Shown piece after piece: positions 46,461 through 53,464 of a stretch of 64,000 bases of DNA. Source of the stretch: Tunturiibacter empetritectus (GTDB taxonomy: Bacteria; Acidobacteriota; Terriglobia; Terriglobales; Acidobacteriaceae); contig NZ_JACCCU010000001.1 of assembly GCF_013410875.1 (NCBI RefSeq), positions 1,240,001 through 1,304,000 of the forward strand. Direction: 5' to 3'. The notes below the pieces were generated by a model, which saw only the letters and a program-made list of their open reading frames with translations, was not told where the DNA came from and ran no database searches. The position numbers and the translations under genes were made by a program. Position 1 is the first letter of the stretch; each line of letters opens with the position of its first letter.

Positions 46461-47642
46461 CTAACGGGTGGTGATAGTGGTGGGGGCTTCGTTGGCTTTG
46501 AGGTAGTTGCCGTAGCCTACGACGATGGTGGAGCTGACGAGAAGGAAGAGGCCGGTGGCTACGAGGGTTTTGGTGCGGCGGCTGGTGCCTCGCCACTCTT
46601 TGAGGAAGAGCCCCCAGAGGGTGGCGAAGATGATGATGCTGGCCATGTGGAGGGTCCAGCTGGAGAAGTCATACTTGCCCATCTTGGTCTGACCCATGGA
46701 GTAGAAGAAGAACTGGAAGTACCAGATGACGCCGGCGAGGGAGGCGAAGATGTAGTTCTGGACGAGTGTCTTTGGGGCGAGGTGGTCGTAGGTGGAGGGA
46801 TCGAGGGGGTCGAAGTCGACCAGGGTCTGGCCGGAGGCGTGGGTGGCGCGCATGGGGTTTAGGCCGGGTTGGCCGGTGAATTGTTTGATGGAGCCGTTTT
46901 TGAGGATGAGGATGGCGGACCAGACGAAGTTGGTGAGGAAGCCTCCCCAGAGCACGACGATGAGGACGGGCAGGTTTTGCCAGAGGTCGAGGCGGTTGTG
47001 GGCGAGGAGCTCGGTTTTGGCGAGGGCTCCGATGGGGGCTCCGGCTTTGAGGCCGAAGGCGAAGAAGGAGCTCATGACGCCGGCGAAGATGGCTACGGCT
47101 AGTCCTTTGCCGAAGTTGTAGTCGGTCTCTCCGGCTTCGGCCTTTTCTTCCGGGGTGATTTCGCGCTCTTTGGAGAGGCCAGCGGCTCCGTTGACGGCTA
47201 CGGCGATCAGACAGAGGAGGACGCCGGCGAGGATGATCTGGCCGGAGGTTTCGTGGAGGATGATGTGGATGGAGCCGTCATAGATGGGCGGGATGAGGGT
47301 TCCGAAGGCGGTGCAGAGGCCGAGGGCGATGGCGTATCCGAGGGCGATGCCGAGGTAGCGGATGGCGAGGCCGAAGGTGAGGCCGCCTGCTCCCCAGAGG
47401 ATGCCCCAGAAGATGGCGTAGTGGATGCTGGAGGCGGGCGCGGCGTGGAGGATGCCGAAGAGATTCGGGACGAGGAGCGAGGCGAGGACGATGGGGGCGA
47501 TGATCCACGCGGCGAATCCCTGGATGAGCCAGTAGATCTCCCACGACCAGCGCTTGATGCCGCGGAAGGGGATGAAGTTGGTGGCGGAGGCGAAACCGCC
47601 GATCCAGTGATAGATGACGCCGATGAAAGGATTGGGTCCCAC
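46461..47642 (-). CDS. rhaT: L-rhamnose/proton symporter
   Basis: 393 aa from the GTG at 47642 (GAGG nearby). A longer in-frame GTG at 47705 adds a His-rich tail unlike the family. The sequence NPFIGVIYHWIGGFASATNFIPFRGIKRWSWEIYWLIQG and the later GAGGLTFGLAIRYLGIALGYAIALG are RhaT-specific. About ten TM helices; imports L-rhamnose with H+. Divergent from the lut/rha operon; promoter element at 47719-47738. Confidence 0.95.
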   Translation of the reverse strand: MGPNPFIGVIYHWIGGFASATNFIPFRGIKRWSWEIYWLIQGFAAWIIAPIVLASLLVPNLFGILHAAPASSIHYAIFWGILWGAGGLTFGLAIRYLGIALGYAIALGLCTAFGTLIPPIYDGSIHIILHETSGQIILAGVLLCLIAVAVNGAAGLSKEREITPEEKAEAGETDYNFGKGLAVAIFAGVMSSFFAFGLKAGAPIGALAKTELLAHNRLDLWQNLPVLIVVLWGGFLTNFVWSAILILKNGSIKQFTGQPGLNPMRATHASGQTLVDFDPLDPSTYDHLAPKTLVQNYIFASLAGVIWYFQFFFYSMGQTKMGKYDFSSWTLHMASIIIFATLWGLFLKEWRGTSRRTKTLVATGLFLLVSSTIVVGYGNYLKANEAPTTITTR

Positions 47643-47685
47643 GAGGCCTCGTTCTGGTGAATGATGGTGGTGCCTGGGTCGAGCG

Positions 47686-47699
47686 GGTACTATCGTACC
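47686..47699. promoter_or_regulatory. GGTAC-N4-GTACC palindrome before rhaT
   Basis: Perfect inverted repeat GGTACTATCGTACC, 43 bp upstream of the rhaT GTG, downstream of the putative rhaT -10. A possible operator. No second copy was seen before rhaI. Confidence 0.45.
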
Positions 47700-47728
47700 T
47701 GACACAAGTTGCGTTAGGGAAATATACT
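47699..47728 (+). promoter_or_regulatory. Candidate promoter of the lut/rha operon
   Basis: CTGACA (47699-47704), 18-bp spacer, TATACT (47723-47728). It overlaps the shared 20-bp element and would start transcription about 40 bp before lutA. Confidence 0.5.
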
Positions 47729-47738
47729 CTCTATTGAA
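47719..47738 (-). promoter_or_regulatory. Shared rhamnose-locus element, rhaT copy
   Basis: The reverse strand reads TTCAATAGAGAGTATATTTC, identical over 20 bp to 50844-50863 before rhaI, and in the same orientation relative to its gene. TATATT within it could be the -10. Confidence 0.7.
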
Positions 47739-47774
47739 TCTTATTCCGGATCGCTGCTTCGCCTGGAGGATGGT

Positions 47775-48515
47775 CTGCGAGTTTCACTGTTCATTACTTG
47801 TTACAACGACACGCTGTTTCCTGAGACCGGCAAGGCTGTGGTGCGGGTGCTGGAGCGACTGGGGCATACGGTGGAGTTTCCTCAAGGGCAGACATGCTGT
47901 GGGCAGATGCACTATAACACTGGCTATCAGGCGGAGGCGATGCCGCTGCTTTCGCGGTTTGTGGAACAGTTCAAGGGCGCCGAGGCGGTGGTGGTGCCGT
48001 CGTCGTCATGTGTGGCGATGATGCGGGATCACTATCCGAAGATGGCGTTGGCGATCGGACGGGTGGAGCTGATTGCGGAGGTGGATGCTCTGCTGCCGAA
48101 GGTGTTTGAGTTTTCGGAGTTTCTGACGAAGCGGCTGGGGCTGGAGGACGTGGGGGCCTACTATCCGCATCGGGTGACGTATCACGCGAGCTGCCATGGG
48201 TTGCGGAATTTGGTGTTGGGTGATGGGCCGATGCGGCTGCTGAAGGCGGTGCGGGGGATTGATCTCGTCGAGTTGCAGGGGCTGGAGCAGTGCTGCGGAT
48301 TCGGCGGGACGTTTGCGGTTAAGAATGCGGATGTATCGAGCGCGATGCTGGCGGAGAAGACGACGGCGGTTTTGAATACGAAGGCTGAGGCTTGTACGGC
48401 TTGCGATAACTCGTGCCTGATGCATATTCAGGGGGCGCTGCATCGGCAGAGGACGGGCGTGAAGACGGTGCATCTGGCTGAGATTTTGGCTGGGGATGAG
48501 GGGGCTTTACGTTGA
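47775..48515 (+). CDS. lutA: Lactate-oxidation Fe-S protein LutA, probable CTG start
   Basis: 246 aa from CTG at 47775, with GGAGGA 5-7 bases upstream. This gives the conserved N-terminus RVSLFITCYNDTLFPETG and the usual length (about 240). There is no in-frame ATG, GTG or TTG between the upstream stop at 47715 and this point. Two Cys-rich (CCG) domains are present: TCCGQMHYNTGYQ and CCGFGGTFAVKN; the second motif also has ACTACDNSCLMHI. With LutB and LutC it oxidises L-lactate to pyruvate in the cytoplasm. Confidence 0.88.
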   Translation: MRVSLFITCYNDTLFPETGKAVVRVLERLGHTVEFPQGQTCCGQMHYNTGYQAEAMPLLSRFVEQFKGAEAVVVPSSSCVAMMRDHYPKMALAIGRVELIAEVDALLPKVFEFSEFLTKRLGLEDVGAYYPHRVTYHASCHGLRNLVLGDGPMRLLKAVRGIDLVELQGLEQCCGFGGTFAVKNADVSSAMLAEKTTAVLNTKAEACTACDNSCLMHIQGALHRQRTGVKTVHLAEILAGDEGALR

Positions 48516-48569
48516 TGGGAGAGATGAGCTTGCAACGGAGATGGGCAGCAACGGTCGCGCTCTGCGCGA

Positions 48570-48600
48570 TGCCCACATCTCAAAATCGAGATATGGGGCA
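48570..48600. repeat. Imperfect palindrome between lutA and lutB
   Basis: TGCCCACATCTC, a short AAAATC loop, and GAGATATGGGGCA (one gap and one mismatch). A REP-like hairpin 55 bp after the lutA stop within the operon; may adjust downstream expression or message stability. Confidence 0.55.
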
Positions 48601-48630
48601 CCCAAATTTCTGCTTGATTGGGGGTGAGGC

Positions 48631-50133
48631 ATGAGTGGTGCTGGGTTGGATCCAAAGACTGCGCCGACGTTTCCGATGGCGGCGAAGGCGATGATGGGCG
48701 ATGTGCAGCTGCGGAAGAATGTGCGTCATGCTACGGACGTGATCCAGGAGAAGCGGGCTCGAGTGGTGAGCGAGATGCCGGACTGGCAGGAGCTGCGCGA
48801 GGCAGGGAAGCAGATTCGCCGGCACACGATGGAGCATCTGGATTTTTATCTTGAGGAGTTTGAGGCGAACTGTACGCGCGCGGGCGGAGTGGTGCACTGG
48901 GCTCGGGATGCGGAGGAGGCGCGGCGGATTGTTATTGGGCTTGTGAAGGCTTCGGGGTCGGACGAGGTGATCAAGATCAAGTCGATGACGACGGAGGAGA
49001 TTCAACTGAACGCTGCGCTGGCGGCGGCGGGGATTCATCCGTATGAGACCGATCTGGCGGAGTTGATTATTCAGCTGGGGGAGGATCGGCCGTCGCATAT
49101 TGTGGTGCCGGCGCTGCATAAGAACAGGCAGCAGATACGCGAGATCTTTCAGCGGGAGATGAATCTGCCGGAGTTGGGAGAAAGGCCGGAGGATCTGGCG
49201 GATGCGGCGCGGATGTTTTTGCGGGAGAAGTTTCTGCGGGTGAAGACGGCGGTGAGTGGGGCGAATTTTTTGATCGCGGAGACGGGTGGGGTTTGCGTGG
49301 TGGAGAGTGAAGGCAACGGGCGGATGTGCCTGACGCTGCCGGAGACACTGATTACGATTGCGGGGATTGACAAGGTGCTGCCGCGATTTCAGGACCTGGA
49401 GGTGATGTTGCAGCTGCTGCCGAGGTCGGCTACCGGGGAGCGAATGAATCCTTATAACTCGATTTGGACTGGGGTGGATGGGGCTTCTGCTGGCGATGGT
49501 TTGCGAGATGGCGCTCGCGATGGTCTACGAGATGGCCCAAGGGTGTTTCATGTGGTGCTGATGGACAATGCGCGGACCGAGATTCTGGCGGATGATGAGG
49601 GACGGCAGACGCTGAACTGTATTCGCTGCGGGGCCTGCCAGAATGTCTGCCCGGTTTATCGGCAGACGGGGGGACATGCGTATGGGAGCGTGTATGCGGG
49701 GCCGATCGGGGCGATTCTGACGCCGCAGCTGCAGGAGATGCATCATGCGCAGTCTCTGCCGTATGCATCTTCGTTGTGCGGGGCGTGCTATGAGGTCTGC
49801 CCGGTGAAGATCAATATTCCGGAGGTGCTGATTCATCTGCGGAACAAGGTGGTGAAGCAGAATACGGCTGGGGTCGCGGGGTTGTTCGATGTGGAGGCCG
49901 GGGCGATGAAGGCGATGGCTCTGATCTTTCGGAGTGAGAGGAGATTCAGGGCGGCCCAACGGCTAGGGCGCATCGCCGAGCGGCCGTTGGTGCGCAGGGA
50001 CGCACAGGGTGAGGGACGGATTGGGTGGCTGCCGGGGCTGCTGGGCGGGTGGACGCAGGCCAGGGATCTCGGGGAGATGCCGAAGGAGACGTTTCGGGAC
50101 TGGTGGGAGAGGCGGGGTGAGAATGGAAACTGA
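48631..50133 (+). CDS. lutB: LutB, lactate oxidation ferredoxin-type protein
   Basis: 500 aa, slightly longer than the usual about 475. Two [4Fe-4S] motifs, CIRCGACQNVCPVY and CGACYEVCPVKIN, follow a LUD-like domain (AGGVVHWARDAEEARRIVIGLV, then SDEVIKIKSMTTEEI, ANFLIAETGGVCVVESEGN). An in-frame insertion, GDGLRDGARDGLRDGPR, lies in a loop near residue 290. LutB is thought to pass electrons from lactate. ATG start; the next gene overlaps its end. Confidence 0.95.
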   Translation: MSGAGLDPKTAPTFPMAAKAMMGDVQLRKNVRHATDVIQEKRARVVSEMPDWQELREAGKQIRRHTMEHLDFYLEEFEANCTRAGGVVHWARDAEEARRIVIGLVKASGSDEVIKIKSMTTEEIQLNAALAAAGIHPYETDLAELIIQLGEDRPSHIVVPALHKNRQQIREIFQREMNLPELGERPEDLADAARMFLREKFLRVKTAVSGANFLIAETGGVCVVESEGNGRMCLTLPETLITIAGIDKVLPRFQDLEVMLQLLPRSATGERMNPYNSIWTGVDGASAGDGLRDGARDGLRDGPRVFHVVLMDNARTEILADDEGRQTLNCIRCGACQNVCPVYRQTGGHAYGSVYAGPIGAILTPQLQEMHHAQSLPYASSLCGACYEVCPVKINIPEVLIHLRNKVVKQNTAGVAGLFDVEAGAMKAMALIFRSERRFRAAQRLGRIAERPLVRRDAQGEGRIGWLPGLLGGWTQARDLGEMPKETFRDWWERRGENGN

Positions 50134-50788
50134 TTTGGTTACAAATTCGCGGGTGGGGGTGTTGCGCAGGGTGAGGGCGGCTACAGGTAGAGCGTCAGAT
50201 GGAGTTGCGGCTCGGGTTGGGTGGGATGGGATTGCACGAGAGTATCGGCGGAGGGGGACGCTGGAGCGCGAGGGGGTGCTGGCGCTGCTGGAGGATCGGC
50301 TGCGGGACTATGATGCGCGGGTGTTTCGGGTTGTGGGTGAGGACGTAGGGCAGAGTGTCGCGGAGCGGCTGGTGGAGCGGGGAGTTCGGCGGATGGTGGT
50401 GCCGGTGGGGTTGCCGGCTGCGTGGATGTCTGCTTCGGCTGCGGTGGAGTATGTGGTGGATGAGGGGTTGTCCTCGGAGGAGTTGGATGGTGTCGATGGG
50501 GTGATGACGGGGGCGACGCTGGCGATTGCGGAGACGGGGACGTTCGTGCTGCAGGGTGTGGCGGGGCAGGGAAGACGGGCGGCGACGCTGGTGCCCGACT
50601 ATCACCTGTGCGTGGTGAGGGCGGAGGATGTAGTGGAGACGGTGCCGGAGGCAATGGGGCGTCTGCAGGGGACGGCTGGACTTGCGACTACGTTTGTTTC
50701 GGGGCCGTCTGCGACGGCGGATATCGAGATGACACGGATCAAGGGGGTGCATGGGCCGCAATTTCTGGATGTACTTCTAATTGTTTGA
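50123..50788 (+). CDS. lutC: LutC, LUD-domain protein
   Basis: 221 aa from ATG at 50123, which lies inside the lutB end (11-bp overlap). GVMTGATLAIAETGTFVLQG and ATLVPDYHLCVVRAEDVVETVPEA are LUD-domain (LutC/YkgG) signatures. Third member of the lactate-oxidising set. Confidence 0.94.
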   Translation: METDLVTNSRVGVLRRVRAATGRASDGVAARVGWDGIAREYRRRGTLEREGVLALLEDRLRDYDARVFRVVGEDVGQSVAERLVERGVRRMVVPVGLPAAWMSASAAVEYVVDEGLSSEELDGVDGVMTGATLAIAETGTFVLQGVAGQGRRAATLVPDYHLCVVRAEDVVETVPEAMGRLQGTAGLATTFVSGPSATADIEMTRIKGVHGPQFLDVLLIV

Positions 50789-50843
50789 AGCGTGGAAAAA
50801 ATCTTTTGACAAATGACGGTAAAAAGGCGCAGTCTGCCTATGT

Positions 50844-50863
50844 TTCAATAGAGAGTATATTTC
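50844..50863 (+). promoter_or_regulatory. Shared rhamnose-locus element, rhaI copy
   Basis: TTCAATAGAGAGTATATTTC, identical to the complement of 47719-47738. It ends 38 bp before the rhaI ATG and holds TATATT as a candidate -10. A TTGACA at 50806-50811 is too far for a normal -35. Confidence 0.7.
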
Positions 50864-50901
50864 TATATCGTAATATCTTGGACGCGCGAGGGACTTGAGT
50901 G

Positions 50902-52107
50902 ATGGGAAACAACGGTGCTGGAGTGGCAGAGCGGGACGCACAGAGGGTGTACAGCGCGTTGGATGGTTTTCGGATCGAGGTTCCGTCGTGGGGATTTGCG
51001 AATACCGGGACGCGGTTCGGGAAGTTTATTCAGGGTGGCGCGGCGACGACGATTGAAGAGAAGTTCAGCGATGCGGCGCAGGTGAATGCGTTGACGGGCG
51101 CGAGCCCGACGGTGGCGCTGCACGTGCTGTGGGATTTGCCGCATGGGAGGGCGGATGTTCCTGCGATTCAGGCGCTCGAGAAGAAGTATGGGATGAAGTC
51201 TGGGTCGATCAATCCGAATCTCTTTCAGAGTGCGGAGTACAAGTATGGATCGATTGCGAATCCCAGCGCGGAGGTTCGCGGGATGGCGTTGAAGCATCTT
51301 CTGGATTCGGTGGCGATTGGGCAGGCGCTGGGGTCGAAGGATGTTTCGCTGTGGATTGCGGATGGATCGAACTATCCGGGGACGCAGAGTATTCGCAAGC
51401 GGATTGGATGGATGGAAGAGGTGCTGGGTGCGACCCATGCTGCTCTCGGAGAGGGGCAGCGGATGCTGGTCGAGTACAAGCCGTTTGAGCCGGCTTTTTA
51501 TCACACCGACATTGCGGACTGGGGGATGGCTCTGGAGTTGGTGCGGCGCTGCGGGCCGAAGGCGAAGGTGCTGGTGGATACGGGGCATCATGCGCAGGCG
51601 ACGAATATTGAACAGATCGTGACGTGGTTGCTGCATGTGAAGGAGCTGGGTGGATTTCATTTCAACGACAGGAAGTACGCCGATGACGACCTGACGCTGG
51701 GGTCGATTGATCCTTACCAGGTGTTTCGAATCTTCCATGAGATTTTGAGTGCGGAGGAGAAGGAACGCGCGGATGTTGCCTTCATGATCGACCAGAGCCA
51801 TAACCTGAAGGGCAAGGTGGAGGCGATGGTGCAGACGGTAGCGATGGCGCAAGAGCTGTATGCGAAGGCTGCGCTGATCGACCAAGCGAAGCTGGCGGAG
51901 TTGCAGCAGGAGTGCCGGCTGGTGGAGGCGGAGGAGTGCTTCCGGAGTAGCTTCTGGCAGGACGTGCGGCCGATCGTGAGGGAGTGGAGGGTTGCGCGCG
52001 GGCTGCCGGCGGAGCCTCTGAAGGCGCTGGCGGAGAGTGGGTATGTGGAGAAGATCACGCGGGAGCGAGAGAGCAGGAACGCTCGCAGCGTCTCGACTTA
52101 CGCTTAG
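50902..52107 (+). CDS. rhaI: L-rhamnose isomerase (RhaI type)
   Basis: 401 aa; ATG at 50902 (an overlapping GTG is 3 bp before). It isomerises L-rhamnose to L-rhamnulose. GFANTGTRFGKFIQGG, SGSINPNLFQSAEYKYGS, VEYKPFEPAFYHTDIADWG, LVDTGHHAQATNIEQIV and HFNDRKYADDDLTLGSIDPYQVF match the Pseudomonas-type RhaI, a metal-dependent TIM barrel, not E. coli RhaA. His/Asp/Glu ligands lie in the last three blocks. First gene after the shared element. Confidence 0.95.
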   Translation: MGNNGAGVAERDAQRVYSALDGFRIEVPSWGFANTGTRFGKFIQGGAATTIEEKFSDAAQVNALTGASPTVALHVLWDLPHGRADVPAIQALEKKYGMKSGSINPNLFQSAEYKYGSIANPSAEVRGMALKHLLDSVAIGQALGSKDVSLWIADGSNYPGTQSIRKRIGWMEEVLGATHAALGEGQRMLVEYKPFEPAFYHTDIADWGMALELVRRCGPKAKVLVDTGHHAQATNIEQIVTWLLHVKELGGFHFNDRKYADDDLTLGSIDPYQVFRIFHEILSAEEKERADVAFMIDQSHNLKGKVEAMVQTVAMAQELYAKAALIDQAKLAELQQECRLVEAEECFRSSFWQDVRPIVREWRVARGLPAEPLKALAESGYVEKITRERESRNARSVSTYA

Positions 52108-52268
52108 AGATTTCTTCCTGATCGTTTGCGGGGTGAGGCGCGGGGTTGGGGTTCTGGGAAGAGGGAATTCTGGCGTTTTGATCGCTGTTGGATGGGAATT
52201 CCATTAGCGAAACCGAGGCAGGTGCCGCATAATGGATCGGCTGAGTGGTCGCTCCTCGGCGGGAGACT

Positions 52269-53363
52269 ATGGCGGTACGAAAGACCTCGAAACGACTTTA
52301 TCTGATTCCTGTGCTGTCGAAGGCGCTGGATATTTTGGAGCTGCTGCAGGCCGAGAACCAGCCGATGACGCTGGAGTCGATCCATCGGCAGACTCGAATC
52401 TCGAAGACGACGGTGTACCGGGTATTGAAGACGTTCGTTCATCGGGGATATCTTTCGCAGTCTCCTGATGGGACGTACCGGCAGGTGACGCGGCCGAAGA
52501 AGATGCGGTTTGGCTTTGGCGGGCAGAGCGCGGATATGCCGTTTTCGGTGGAGGTGACCGAGAGCTTGAAGGATGCAGCGGCGGCGGTGGGGGTCGATCT
52601 GCTGATTCTGGATAATCGCTACGACGCGGCGACTGCGTTGCGGAATGCGGAGGAGTTTGTCTCGAGCAAGGTGGATCTGGTGATCGAGTTCCAGGTGGAG
52701 CAGGAGGTTGCTCCGATGATCGGGGACAAGATTGCGGGCGCGAAGATTCCACTGATCGCCATCGATATTCCGCACCCTCATGCGACTTACTTCGGGGTGG
52801 ATAACTATCGGGTGGGGATTGAGGCTGGGGAGACGCTTGGCGCCTACGCGTCTGCGAACTGGGACGGTAAGGTGGATTGGGTGATCGGGCTGGATCTGGC
52901 TGAGGCGGGGCAACTGGTGCAGAGCCGGATTACGGGTGCGTTTGAAGGGGTGAGGAGCGGACATCCGGAGTTACCGGTGGAGGTCTTTGTGCGGATCGAC
53001 GGGCGAGGGATGCGCGACCGGAGTAAGAAGCTGATCTCGGATTTTCTGCAGCGACATCCGAAGGACAGGCACATTCTGATTGCTGCGGCTACGGACTCGA
53101 GCGCCCTGGGCGCGGTGGATGCGGTGCGGGAGCAGAAGCGCGAGAAGCATGTGGCGATTGTGGGGCAGGATTGCATTGCGGAGGCGATGCAGGAGATGCG
53201 GAGGGACAAGTCGCCGCTGATCGGGTCGGTGTCACATGAGGCTAGCTCGTATGGGCCGAGTTTGATTCATCTTGGACTGTCATTGCTGCGGGGGCAGACG
53301 GTGCCTCCTTACAACTATGTGGCTCATAAGATGGTGACTCGGGATTCGCTCAGTGATAATTGA
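52269..53363 (+). CDS. IclR-HTH / periplasmic-binding-fold chimeric regulator
   Basis: 364 aa from ATG at 52269 (GGGAG upstream). Residues about 10-65 are an IclR-type winged helix: SKALDILELLQAENQPMTL, then SIHRQTRISKTTVYRVLKTF and GYLSQSPDGTYR. From about 85 on is a sugar-binding PBP-like domain (SVEVTESLKDAAAAVGVDLLIL, then PLIAIDIPHPHATYFGVDN, GKVDWVIGLDLAEAGQLVQS, ILIAAATDSSALGAVDAV, IVGQDCIAEAM), as in LacI regulators. No signal peptide, so cytoplasmic. The usual IclR effector domain is absent and the usual LacI HTH is replaced. Likely rhamnose-locus regulator, from position. Confidence 0.85.
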   Translation: MAVRKTSKRLYLIPVLSKALDILELLQAENQPMTLESIHRQTRISKTTVYRVLKTFVHRGYLSQSPDGTYRQVTRPKKMRFGFGGQSADMPFSVEVTESLKDAAAAVGVDLLILDNRYDAATALRNAEEFVSSKVDLVIEFQVEQEVAPMIGDKIAGAKIPLIAIDIPHPHATYFGVDNYRVGIEAGETLGAYASANWDGKVDWVIGLDLAEAGQLVQSRITGAFEGVRSGHPELPVEVFVRIDGRGMRDRSKKLISDFLQRHPKDRHILIAAATDSSALGAVDAVREQKREKHVAIVGQDCIAEAMQEMRRDKSPLIGSVSHEASSYGPSLIHLGLSLLRGQTVPPYNYVAHKMVTRDSLSDN

Positions 53364-53464
53364 ATTCGAGTGTAATTTTCTCATTGGAAATAGTTGCCGT
53401 ATTGGTGTTGCGTGTGGAATGATAGTCAGGGCCTGGATTTAGGCTAGGGCGAAGAGGTTGACAC

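Noticed and set aside
47734..48021. Rightward frame with an ATG at 47770 overlapping lutA
   Set aside because: Out of frame with the conserved LutA protein; Cys/Arg/Trp-rich without homology.
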